A DNA stretch of 64,000 bases from Branchiostoma floridae (taxonomy: Eukaryota; Chordata; Leptocardii; Amphioxiformes; Branchiostomatidae): positions 2,104,514-2,168,513 of the forward strand of contig NC_049982.1 in assembly GCF_000003815.2 (NCBI RefSeq). Direction: 5' to 3'. The position numbers and the translations under genes are program-made. This document shows, piece by piece, positions 1-9,790 of this stretch (the stretch's first letter is position 1; each line of letters begins with the position of its first letter). A model generated the notes under the pieces. It did not search any database. It saw only the letters and a program-made list of their open reading frames with translations, and was not told the DNA's origin.

Positions 1-289
1 TGATTTATGAAACAAACAATAATTAACGCTAGTTCGCCTTTATCCGTGGGGTAAGCTTTATCCGTTGTTTTCAGAAGCAGGCTATTTAGAGCTATCATGC
101 CGACGAACTGTGAGTCCAACTGCTATATTTTGAAAATATTGCATTTTCAAGCAACCGACCGTCGACTTCATATCCCTAAATGTGCTGTTTTGAAAACTAA
201 CGGATATATAGGTTACCCCACGGAAAAAGGTGAACTAGCGTTAGATACTATGAAGTCTGTGTGTGCCATAAACTGGTATAACTTTGATA

Positions 290-640
290 AAGCCGTGTTG
301 ATTTGATGATATGGATGACATCCAGGCGGGCAATTTTCGGCCGTTTGCAAAAATAAACAAAAACATTTGTTAACCAAAACTAGGTAATATACGCCGTGGA
401 TTGCAAAAACAAATATCGGAAAAGGAATACTAATGTCATAGAACATTACAAGGTCAAAGAAGATATGTGGAAGAACAAAAATGAAGAATCTATTGTTAAC
501 TGAACTATATTCTATGTGTTCAGTCTTTTGTTCAATCTTCCTGACCACTTAGATTTCATAATGAAGATGAAGTATATTTTTTTCTTCGTTAAACATTTTT
601 ATTCTCACGCTCGCATCAATTTTCGGATTTCCCTGTTGCC
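290..640. mobile_element. MITE family M1, copy 1 (right end truncated)
   Basis: Starts with the M1 terminal motif (TGTTGATTTGAT then ATATGGATGACATCC), seen at both ends of the element at 3782-4609. The internal part at 541-633 matches the 3' part of that element (GATTTCATA..., CGCTCGCATCA, TTCCC), but the right terminal repeat is missing and homology stops about 20 bases before a coding exon. No transposase is visible. Confidence 0.7.
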
Positions 641-655
641 CCCACCACTCCACAG

Positions 656-859
656 AAGCCCAGAACGGTTCGGGAAGCGGCGGCGATGCGTCTGGAGACT
701 ATGGTGCGCCCCCTGGCGACCCTCCTGCACCCCCGCAGGACCCGCTCCAACTCTACCAACGCGTCTAACATGTCTAACTATGCGGACTGTGAGGAGGGGC
801 TCCAGCTGCAGTTCCTGCCTAACACGCCAGATGCCCCCAGCGCACAAACTGCTTACTAA
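656..859 (+). CDS. terminal coding exon of an unidentified gene that begins left of the window
   Basis: A splice acceptor (CCACCACTCCACAG) ends at 655. The following frame runs 67 codons to TAA at 857-859. The peptide starts KPRTVREAAAMRLETMVRPL, continues through a Ser/Asn-rich stretch (RSNSTNASNMSNYADCEEG) and ends DAPSAQTAY. It has no ATG of its own and reads as a cytoplasmic C-terminal tail, basic then Asn/Ser-rich, with no membrane segment. GC content and lack of stops contrast with the AT-rich flanks. A possible ATTAAA poly(A) signal lies at 1019. I do not recognise the family, and the exon is inferred from splice site and codon pattern only. Confidence 0.6.
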   Translation, partial: KPRTVREAAAMRLETMVRPLATLLHPRRTRSNSTNASNMSNYADCEEGLQLQFLPNTPDAPSAQTAY

Positions 860-1018
860 AAGATTCATGTATTTAAGAACAGCGGCTATCAATGTTATAT
901 TGTCTGATTGTCTGTCGCGTTAGTGTTTTTTGATAGATTGACATTTTGTGACATATTGTGATATTGCAAGCATTTGTGAATTACATCTTGATTGTCTTGA
1001 TATTCAATGTCTTTAAAA

Positions 1019-1024
1019 ATTAAA
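1019..1024 (+). terminator. possible poly(A) signal ATTAAA for the upstream gene
   Basis: ATTAAA lies 160 bases after the TAA at 857, in an AT-rich 3' flank followed by TTCTTTGTCC-type T/G-rich sequence. It is the only near-consensus signal between the stop and the hairpin at 1104. Confidence 0.35.
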
Positions 1025-1103
1025 AGAAAAGTCTTCTTCTTTGTCCTTTTTCTTTCTTTAAACGTCTTTCTGAAGATGCCCTTCCATGAAAAGTGACGAA
1101 AAT

Positions 1104-1172
1104 AGAAAGTAATCCTGTTCGGAGTCCAGTTGACAAGGTGAAGACACTGGAGTCCGAACAGGATTACTTTCT
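1104..1172. repeat. perfect hairpin, 25-bp arms, 19-nt loop
   Basis: The arm from 1104 (AGAAAGTAATCCTGTTCGG..., 25 bases) is the exact reverse complement of 1148-1172. Perfect arms with a short loop are typical of a young foldback MITE remnant; a small-RNA precursor is an alternative. Confidence 0.8.
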
Positions 1173-1596
1173 CTGGGGAGTGAAAGAGGCTATTTACTTC
1201 AGAGCCCACCAACCTTAAGCTTTCCTCAACCGAGACGGGGGCCGATACCGACTCCCAGGCACCTTTGACCCTTTAAATACTGACGTCACACTTCCGGTCT
1301 GGATGTGTGACAAAGGCTTTGGGTCATTTCAACGTGATGAAAGGATCAGAGGACTGATCGATTTAAGTTTGAAATTGCACCATAATCGAAAATGCGGTCA
1401 GTTGAACATTATGAGTAGAGTAAATTCTTTTGCATGGGGTAGTTGTTGACAAGCGTGAGTGTCATCCTAGTTAATAAGAGGGTCTGCATTTGGGGTCCCG
1501 ACAACGATTTACGCTGAATTCAGAAGAACCCCCTACGTATTACGCTAAATCAAGGAATGTAATTACGCTAAATTTGTTCGCCTGGCTACGAATTAC

Positions 1597-1783
1597 TACT
1601 CTCCAAGCAGAGGTTAGACTCCGGCTGTTTTTTTAGTCGTTTTTATCGGGCTTTCTATTTTTTATTTTATCTTGCTGTGTCAAAACTTCAAGAAAAATGA
1701 CAAAATAGAAAGCCCGATAAAAACGACTAAAAAAAAAAGTAAAAAAAAACAACAGCCGGAGCCTAACCTCTGCTTGGAGAGTA
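1597..1783. mobile_element. palindromic TIR element, family M2 (TACTCTCCAAGCAGAGG), with 9-bp target duplication
   Basis: Long near-perfect inverted repeats run from TACTCTCCAAGCAGAGGTTA to its complement ending at 1783, with a T-rich and A-rich centre. The flanks carry ACGAATTAC immediately on both sides, a 9-bp target-site duplication as in Mutator-like transposons. It may be nested in an older element, since GGTCTGCAT near 1481 is inverted near 1864. Non-autonomous; no coding capacity. Confidence 0.75.
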
Positions 1784-3781
1784 ACGAATTACGTAAATGA
1801 GATGGTTTTCCCTACGAGTTACAGTAAATAAAAATAGGCTGCCTACGCCTTACGGAAAAGAGCATGCAGACCGTCTAGTAACAGGGCTTCCATGCCGTCT
1901 TGCTCAATACGGTCGGTTAGGGGAGAGTTTGGGGGTCTGGGAACTAACTAGCATGACACCTGACTAGTCGCCAAATTGCTGACCACCTAGCAGCCTCCTT
2001 GCAAACTGCATTTTTATTCGATACAAGATTAGACTCATTTTTATGTATTCACCTAAACTACTTCGAACCAGTGCAGAGAGTCTTCGTGTTTTCAATATCA
2101 ATACTTTTTTTGGCAGTAGAAGACAAACACATATTCGTGGTGCCATGATTTCGCAGCAGAAAAATCAGTGGGAAGACTCGCGAAAATGAAACCAAGCGAA
2201 AATTTCACGATCTACGGTATTTAAATTTTAAAACCGTCCCATATCACGCGTTCACCGCATCCAAACGTTACAGACAGATGTTAATGCAAGTTAGGAAAGA
2301 AAAGGTGGAATTTAAGCGTCGTGAAAAGAAATAGAACTAGCCGTTATATGTCGGTACTGCAGGATGATATTTTGTGAAGCTTTATTTGAAACATTTTGCG
2401 TGCGGATGCGGCGTGGCGAGGGTTTGTGCGGTGTACCCGTTGCGTGTGTGTGCGGTGGTGACCTTGCAGCGCCCACCCAGAATCGTGAGACGGGACGTCT
2501 GACAGGTATCATCATGGCAGGTGCGACCTAAGGTGAGCCCAAGGAGCCGCGCGGTGTCTTCAAGTCGTCTTCACCTGGAGAAATAAGGTGAGAACCGATC
2601 TGAGACTCCCCAAGGTCAGGTTGTCACCCCTGATATTGACCATGACGCGCAGCTGTTGTTGTGGGTTGTCGCTCGGAAACCGACAGGGGTGTGGCTAGGC
2701 GCGCCGGGTATATACGCGTGTATACGGGACGGATATGTCATATACCGGACAGGTATACAATAATGATGTATATTTGTGCCTTTGTATCAATGTCATCGTT
2801 CAGTGTTAGGCACAATACACACTGTCTGCCATGTCTTTGTGAATGTCTACTAGTAAGAGGGAGGGGGAGGGGTGGGCATGGAAAAAGAGTTGACCGTTGC
2901 AAAGTAAACGTGCTTTCTAGTCATACAGAAAGTGACACACAAATGTACGTTGGGCGGAGGTTTCTATGATATTCTTTCGATTTTATAAAAAAAATTGATG
3001 GCCAGGTTGCTTGAATACAGAGAAATATAAAACGAATATTTTGTCTTCGCATTCCAAGCCTGAAAAGTATGTGCATGACTGCAATGAGTTCAGTTATAAT
3101 AGATGTGCATGGGATGGATAGTAGAAAAGATTCGCATGCATGCAGACAAACAATACGCCCCCCTCCCCACAACCAGTGCTTGTACAACTACGGTCATACC
3201 TGGTTGTAATACATGGTCGAATTTTCTTGTATGTAATTTTTAAAACAGAGAACCAGTGAACTTCTGCTGCCCCCCTCCCCCTTTAGTTAGTGGGTCCATG
3301 TGAGCATTGGTATGTACACCATAGGTCGACGTGATCACACATGTTCGCCATGTTTACACACGACGGGGTTATACCGCCCCTTACGGGGTGACATACCCTT
3401 TCGCTGGCTAATTTGTAATTACAAGACGGGGATGCGCCAGGTCTCCCGTCCGGGTGAATGATGTAAGTCACCATGTGGCTGATAGGAGACAGAGGCATGA
3501 GATTGGTATGTACACCATGTCGTGTCGTCTGCTACTCAATCACATCAGGGGTGGGGGTGATTTGTGTCTCCCTAATGTTACAGCAAAGATATCGTGCATA
3601 ATTAATGAGATAGAATCATAATTATTTCAGTGCTCGGATTATGATAACGAGTTGGCTGGAAGGCTGCCAGGTATATGGGATGTAGGTTTGGCAATTGTAG
3701 GATGCGTGACTCGATTTGTGTTTTTGTCCCATGATCTCATTGTTTGGTGGGTACTTAGTTCTTAGTATCACATAACTATCA
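1784..3781. other. spacer with a CpG-rich, promoter-like patch (about 2390-2680)
   Basis: No coding exon recognised. Around 2390-2680 the sequence turns GC- and CpG-rich and contains ATAAG followed by GTGAGAACC near 2584, a good donor. This could be a 5' untranslated exon and promoter for the fatty acyl-CoA reductase whose first coding exon has an acceptor at 7207. That link is inference from position and orientation only. The rest is AT-rich with no repeat structure I can name. Confidence 0.25.
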
Positions 3782-4609
3782 TAAGGCCATGTTGATTTGA
3801 TTATATGGATGACATCCGCGCTCGCACGAATTTTTGGCCGTTTCCAAAAAAAAAAAGTTTTCGACCACACAATAAATTGTGCAAAGCAGCTGTAAAATGA
3901 GCACAAACATTCCGTAGATTTAAAAAATATGTGATAACTAATGCTGTAGAATGCCAAAATAAATCTTAAGTCAAAGAATAAAATGTGAAAGGACAGAAAG
4001 AATAAAATCTATTGTTGGTAGGGGGAGGTACCAGTACAGAAAATTCAGGTCCAGAGGATCATTTCCAGGTCTTGAGAACTGGCAATACTCAAAACAATGG
4101 TAATTGGTCAATTTTGCTACAAAGGAATCTGTTTGGTGGATTATTGGACTCCCCTGGCATTTTAAAAGCCCATCTCCATTGTAATAAAGGCTAACTGCCT
4201 CTGTACCTTTGACTATAGAAACTTGGTACAATTGACTATAAACTCTACTTGACTGCGCTCTTGTTGTCTTCTTGGCCCGGTAAGACCACAAACGCTTGCC
4301 GACATATTGTGTCCATTTTGTAATTGGCGAAACCTGTTCCTCTGATTTTTTTTTCAGGTCTATTTTTTTTTCGGATTGGTCCAAGAAGAAAAAAATGTTT
4401 TGCACCCGTATGACGTACTGGTCCCTACACCTAACTGTTAATATACCACACTATGTGTGTTTAGTCCTATGTTCAACCTTCCTGGCCACTTTGATTTCAT
4501 ACTGAAGGCAACTTTTTTTTTTTGCCAAACTTTTTTTTTATTCGCTCACTCGCATCAGTTTTTGAGTTCCCAGAGGATGTCATCCATATAATCAAATCAA
4601 CATGACCTT
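3782..4609. mobile_element. MITE family M1, copy 2 (both ends present)
   Basis: The left end GGCCATGTTGATTTGATTAT plus ATGGATGACATCC is inverted at the right end (GGATGTCATCCATATAAT then CAAATCAACATGACC). Over 30 bp of terminal inverted repeat bounds an 0.83-kb interior with no convincing protein. Reading frames inside are low-complexity and unlike any family I know. Confidence 0.8.
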
Positions 4610-4861
4610 TTTAAAGTAAGAATGGCCAGAAAGTATAACATGCCCATTTTGTAACTAACTGCTATATAAATTGCTGTGTTGAATTGTACTTAGTACTAGG
4701 TTAGTAGGTCAGGCACCTCCTCACTTTGTGACAGATATTTTCCAACAAATGCAAGGCCTGGCTATCAATCTGCAGCCATTTCCACTGGCTAGTCTGCCTC
4801 TTGGCATACCAATGCACTGAGGGTAACATACACATTCAAAAAAGAGTACATTGTACAGGTA

Positions 4862-5035
4862 CAGTGGAAGCCAGTTAATTGCACATCGGATTAACGCACA
4901 CTTCTGTTAACTGCACGGAATCCCCAAATCCCAAACCGGTGCGGTCCAGCTAGATAACTTCGCATTATTGCACCAGCCGGATAATTGCACCAATTCCGCC
5001 GGCAAATAGGCCGTGCAATTAAGCGGCTTCTACTG
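4862..5035. mobile_element. pogo/Tigger-type MITE with TA duplication
   Basis: Terminal repeats CAGTGGAAGCC(A/G)...TTAATTGCAC and the complement ...GGCTTCTACTG are flanked by TA on both sides. CAGT termini with a TA target duplication are the signature of Tc1/mariner-pogo elements. A second copy in the opposite orientation lies at 29079-29252. The interior repeats TTGCAC motifs. Confidence 0.75.
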
Positions 5036-5090
5036 TATTACAATTGTGTCCCTGTGATGGGGTTAGAAATCATAAGTGGTCAATCAGTCC

Positions 5091-5670
5091 TACTCTCCAA
5101 GCAGAGGTTAGGCTCCGGCTGTTTTTAATGTTTTTTTTAGGCGTTTTTCTCAGGCTTTCTAATTTGTACCGTTTTGTTGATGTTTGGTGACTGGCTGATA
5201 AAACGCCTAAAAAACAACCAAAAACAGTCAGAGCCTAAGTTCTGCTAGCCTGGATACCATACCCCAACCTCAAATACCTTTCGTGTTGGGGTCTGGCAGG
5301 ATGGCTGTAGAAAGGTTCTCGAAGGCCCTTGATCAGAGGGAGGAGAACCTAGGATTGATGACCACTCACACCACAGGTAGCCAGCTACAACACACCACAG
5401 TTGGTCAGCAGGCTATCACAGTAGCGAATCAGGTATTTGGTGGCCACTGTTATGGATTCAAAAAATACAGTTGGGGGTCTTTAACCAATCATGGTAGGGG
5501 TGTAGTACCTCCTGCTGATCCTGCTGCTGTTCTATTGGTGGAGTTTTTTACCCACTATAAGGTGCAAAATTGAGAAGAGTTCCTATCCCATCCGGCCAGA
5601 CCCCTGTGCGATAGATATTTGAGATCGAGCTGGGGTTTTGTAACCAGGCTAAACTTCTGCTTGTAGAGTA
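5091..5670. mobile_element. family M2 palindromic element interrupted by a second transposon
   Basis: The left end TACTCTCCAAGCAGAGGTTA matches the element at 1597. Its right end is split: GAGCCTAAGTTCTGC at 5231-5245, then the insertion, then TTCTGCTTGTAGAGTA ending at 5670. The centre (AGGCGTTTTTCTC...) is again palindromic. Confidence 0.7.
5246..5651. mobile_element. nested TIR element (TAGCCTGG...CCAGGCTA) inside the M2 copy
   Basis: The ends TAGCCTGGATACCATACCCC and, inverted, TAGCCTGGTTACAAAACCCC form imperfect 35-bp terminal repeats. Flanking AAGTTCTGC and AACTTCTGC are a probable 8-9 bp target duplication with one mismatch (hAT or Mutator type). The internal reading frame from 5283 has no family resemblance and is taken as chance. 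Confidence 0.65.
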
Positions 5671-6260
5671 GTAGACCAGTCCTGCTTTTCATGCAAAGGA
5701 TGGACCCAGGACCGGAAGTTCAACACCAACAGCAGGGTTCTGGCATTCGCATTATAGTGTAATGGGTCATCATCACGCTATTATTGTGACCAGCACCCTA
5801 AATTGTGGAACATTAGGCATGGTGCTGATTTTCAAGTAGTGTAGTGGTGCTTTGCTAGTATTTAATTGTGTAATGATGTCAGATCTAATGTGAATAATGT
5901 TGTATGACCCTCCAAACTGACAAAAAGTTCTTCTTAGCCTAAGAATAAAATCATGGTTTTTCCGGTCAGCTGATTGACCCTAGCAAAATCCTGCCAACTC
6001 TAGACTTTTTTGGTGAACAGCAAGCGATGGCAAGAGACACAAACTTTTGATCTGACATGCTAATTTTCTCATTTTCTCTGCATTTGACAAAACCAATTTG
6101 CAAATCTGGTTTTAAAAATGACATGTTGTATAAAACAAAAAAGGCCCCCATGTATACTTGGCCTCAGTATGTAAACTTTTTACCTTACATTTTCACCATT
6201 AAAATGAAATGGGTTAGGACCCACTTCTCTGGCTCGCCATTAGGCCATTAGGCTATTACA

Positions 6261-6652
6261 GACCATTTTGATTTGATTATATGGATGACAATCCTCTGGG
6301 AACAGCAAAACTGGTACCAGCATACGAAAAAAAAAAAGTTTGGCAAAAGAAATTGCCTTCATAATGAGATTTAAGTGTGTGGTCTAGAAGGTTGGACAAA
6401 TGACTGAACTCACAGAGTATGGTATACCGAACTGTAAATTCTTTATTTCTATTCTTGAATTTTCTTCTTTGACTTCGGAATATTTCTATGACGAATTCAG
6501 TAGCCATTTTTCGGCTTTTTTTGTATTGTATGACACATATTTCCTCATTTTGCAGCAGCTTTGAACAATTTACAGAATGGCCAAAAATTTTTCTGGGACA
6601 CGGCCAAAAATCGATGCCTGCATGGATGTCATCCATATGATCAAATAGGCCT
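6261..6652. mobile_element. MITE family M1, copy 3
   Basis: The left end ACCATTTTGATTTGATTATA and TGGATGACA is mirrored by ATGGATGTCATCCATATGAT and CAAATAGGCC at the right. It shares the poly(A)-adjacent GTTTGGCAAAAG block with copy 2 in inverted form. About 390 bp, no coding capacity. Confidence 0.75.
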
Positions 6653-6654
6653 GA

Positions 6655-7111
6655 AGGCCACTCAAGGTTACAGGTTACATGATTGGAACTGTAACAGCAA
6701 CTCTTCGCCCTAGGTTAGAAACATCATGATTGAGACCAGCCCAATTGCTCACTATGAGTGAGGACCAGCTGGCCCAATAGGGGAAGCAGGAGTTACGAGG
6801 GCTGCTCGGGAGATTCCCTACCCCTATTTTGGCCGGAATGGTTTGATCCGCTCGGGTCGATGTTCGCACATGTGGCGGGTTCTTTAACGTGCTTGGGGTG
6901 TTGCTCTCCCCGAACACGGGACCTCCATTTAACGTCCTATCCGAAGGACGGCCCGAGCCGAAGCTAGGTACTCATTTTCACTTGAGTGAAGTGAGGAAAG
7001 TTGTGTAAAGTGCCTTTCCCAAGGGCACAAGATCAGTAACACAGCAGGCGGATTCAAACCCGCAACCTCTCGGTCACGGGCCGAAGAAACTGCCACTGCG
7101 CTACACGGCCT
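6655..7111 (-). mobile_element. tRNA-derived SINE (minus strand)
   Basis: Read on the minus strand, the head carries an RNA polymerase III A box (TAGCGCAGTGGC) and B box (GGTTTGAATCC) with tRNA-like spacing. About 380 bp of body follows, including a conserved block (GTTCGGGGAGAGCAACACC) that recurs in diverged form at 46480-46545. It lies just upstream of the FAR coding exon. I cannot say whether it belongs to the Deu-domain AmphiSINE group. Confidence 0.65.
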
Positions 7112-7207
7112 TACTCTAAAACAATATCCAGGCTGGAACCCTGCTCAGAAACCCTGACATAGACGCTGTGTTCCAACTTGTGTTTGTTTGTTTGTTTGTG
7201 TTGACAG

Positions 7208-7407
7208 AAAAGCCCGCCATGTCGTCGATCGTGGAGTACTACCACGGGAAGACGGTCCTGGTGACCGGCGCGACCGGCTTCATGGGCAAGGTTCTGGTGG
7301 AGAAACTTCTCCGAGCCTGTCCTGACGTGGACACCTTATACCTGATGGTGCGACACAAGGCTGGGCAGACTCCAGCACAGAGGATCAACAGCATTGTGGA
7401 GGGAAAG
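7208..7407 (+). CDS. FAR1: fatty acyl-CoA reductase, first coding exon
   Basis: An acceptor (TTTGTGTTGACAG) ends at 7207 and ATG is at 7219. The 63 codons start [20 protein letters not shown] and end in NSIVEGK before donor GTGAGG at 7408. This is the Rossmann N-terminus of fatty acyl-CoA reductases: GATGFMGK is the NADPH-binding glycine motif (Gly17, Gly20, Gly23), and [11 protein letters not shown] matches the FAR1/FAR2 family block. The enzyme reduces fatty acyl-CoA to fatty alcohol at peroxisomes for ether-lipid and wax synthesis. The start matches the length of vertebrate FAR1. The 3' part of the exon is tandemly copied just downstream. Vertebrate FAR1 and FAR2 are both possible counterparts. 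Confidence 0.88.
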
Positions 7408-7412
7408 GTGAG

Positions 7413-7447
<35 letters not shown>

Positions 7448-7920
7448 GAAGCTTCTCCGAGCCTGTCCTGACGTGGACACCTTATACCTGATGGTGCGGC
7501 ACAAGGCTGGGCAGACTCCAGCACAGAGGATCAACAGCATTGTGGAGGGAAAGGTGAGGATTGATTGATTGACTGTTTGATTGATTGATTGATTGAGTGG
7601 AGAAGCTTCTCCGAGCCTGTCCTGACGTGGACACCTTATACCTGATGGTGCGACACAAGGCTGGGCAGACTCCAGCACAGAGGATCAACAGCATTGTGGA
7701 GGGGAAGGTGAGGATTGATTGATTGATTGGATTATTGATTGATTGAAAATTGATTGATTGGATGATTGGCTAATTGATTAGATAATTAATTGATTGGACA
7801 ATTGATTGATTGGATTCTTGATAGATTGATTGATTGGTTGGATGAGTGGAGAAACTTCTCTGAGCCTTTCCAAATGTAGAGACATTATACCTGATGGTGC
7901 TGCAGTACCAAGGTCACACA
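7408..7920 (+). repeat. tandem copies of the 3' part of FAR exon 1 with donor and (GATT)n
   Basis: The last 109 bases of FAR exon 1, its GTGAGG donor and an adjoining (ATTG)n run recur from 7445 and from 7599, nearly identical. A diverged, truncated fourth copy starts at 7848. Each copy has the donor but not the exon's acceptor, so none can be a normal exon. GATT-type microsatellite separates the copies and continues to about 7845. The unit is about 150 bp. Confidence 0.85.
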
Positions 7921-8051
7921 CCAGGGGGCCCAAAATCAGCCTTAACCTTTGTCTTTCCAATGCCTACCCACACACCAAATATCATTACTATTCATCCAAA
8001 GGTTCTAAGGTTATTCTGACCACAAATATCCGGAAACACATACGTACAATG

Positions 8052-8086
<35 letters not shown>

Positions 8087-8127
8087 GTCATACGAAAAAC
8101 TATACCTCCATTTTTCATGGAGGTAAG
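7907..8127. repeat. fragment of a dispersed repeat ending in CCTCCAT...ATGGAGG
   Basis: Text from about 7907 (GGGGGCCCAAAATC, CACACCAAATATCA) plus a (CA)n run and the terminal ACCTCCATTTTTCATGGAGG matches, in reverse, the element at 38386-39424. It is a short remnant in FAR intron 1. Confidence 0.55.
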
Positions 8128-8864
8128 TACTAGTAGTTGATGTCAGAGTTTGGGCTGTGTATATATATGTCTGCTGGTAGACTGTGGATCATACCTTATA
8201 TAAGTTATAATTTGCAGAACTTCCAATTTTTGTTGTTGTCAGAAATTACAGAAATCCCAGAATGACCAACGCAAATAAATCTGAGTTGGTTGATTGAATG
8301 ATGTCAGATGTCAATGATATACGGCATGGTGTAGGTCAAAGTAGGAACAATCAAATGTGCATTGATCAATGATTTAATTGGTTGTTTGAGGATTGATGAT
8401 GTCTAGGATCAGTTTGATTGCAGATAGTAACTTCAGTAAAGGTACGGTAAAACCAAATATAGATTGATTGATAATCTGATTGATTGGTTGATTGGTTGCT
8501 GATGTAATGGCATCAGTTGGATATGATAGTGGATAGCAAAGTAGGGAAATTATTCACATTGTAACAAAATGAGCCTGAACATATACATGTATCATATGAT
8601 TTCACGTTTGGGCAGCAAAAACATACAAACAAACATTAGGCTTATCGTGTCCCTTAAACTCATTAGACATCCATTGAAACAGCCTTCTTTTTAAAAAAAA
8701 AGAAGGAAAACATTTTGCTATTAGTTTGTTCCAACAGAAACATGTGCGTTTGTCAAACAAAAGTTCTTTTGAATTTATTTCCCTGATATTTTTCTCTCAT
8801 ATCAAAGTTATTTCCAAATATTCTTCACACAAATTCTAACATATCGCTATAATATTTCCCCCAG

Positions 8865-9040
8865 TTATTTGACCAGCTGAGGCTTCTACAGCCGGACTTC
8901 CAGGCCAAGCTTCGACCAATCACGAGCGACCTGCTGGAGCCGGACCTGGGGCTCAGCCAATCAGACGAGGAGCTGCTGGTGTCAAAGGTCAACATCGTCT
9001 TCCATTCCGCAGCCATGGTGAAGTTTCAGGAGCACCTCAA
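8865..9040 (+). CDS. FAR1: fatty acyl-CoA reductase, second coding exon
   Basis: The acceptor TTTCCCCCAG ends at 8864 and the frame continues phase 0 from exon 1: LFDQLRLLQPDFQAKLRPIT, then a segment with SDEELLVSKVNIVFHSAAMV and KFQEHL. Donor GTAAGG is at 9041 (phase 2). This matches the second block of FAR proteins (LFDRL...; NI(I/V)FH(C/S)AA is the conserved Rossmann strand). The following FAR segments, including the active-site Tyr/Lys region, do not appear anywhere downstream. The locus is therefore a 5' fragment or is broken by assembly. Confidence 0.85.
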
Positions 9041-9790
9041 GTAAGGCATCTGGACTGGTCCATGTTAGATATTCAAAATGGGGGTTAACTATTCAGCATG
9101 CTTTTCTTGTAGTGTGCCATAGTGTTTTTTCTGGGCCTTTTTTTAAGAGTTGCCCGTTCAAACCTCTTGCAGTCATGGGGGGCTTCCATCTAGGGGTAAG
9201 GTCAGCAACATTCAAGGGCCAACTGCGCTTAACGTGGATTGCACCAATTATGCTCTACATTTTATTTTTTGAGAGGTCAAGCTACGTGTACAATTGATGT
9301 GGGATTGAAATTGCTGATCACACTCTATAAGTAATAAGGTATGATAATCCCCTATCATGCCTATTTGTAAACAGCAACCTTGGAGCCCAAGTTTTAGTCT
9401 TCGAGTGCAATTAGTCCAATAGAAAGATAATCAGGCTATAACCTTGAATTAAAGATCATCTGTGGCAGTATTTCATGTTGAATGTATTGATCTACATTTG
9501 ATCTGCTATTTCCACACACACAAAAGGTGCTCATCATCACTAATAACCTGACTTGAACAACAGTGTGATCTCAGCAACAATTCAAAGAGAAATAGTCAAA
9601 AGCTTGTTGCTTTAAGCACTTAACTTTGTATACGAAAAACGGTATAAAATCTGTATACGTACAAAGCTCTAACCTTGTATTTCCTCCCTGTCCCAGATAC
9701 TGACACTACAGATGTACAGAAACAGAGTATAATGCCTGTACAAACCTATAACCTTGTATTCCCTCGTGTCTGTACAGAAACAGAGTATAA
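9041..9790. other. intron-like sequence without features
   Basis: No coding exon seen. There is a short tandem duplication at about 9665-9790 (TGTACAGAAACAGAGTATAA twice) just before the large inverted-repeat element. Confidence 0.4.

Noticed and set aside
3971-4405. 144-codon minus-strand frame
   Set aside because: Lies within the M1 MITE, low-complexity Lys/Phe-rich ends, no family features.
5283-5573. 96-codon plus-strand frame
   Set aside because: Contained in a TIR element; no recognisable domain.
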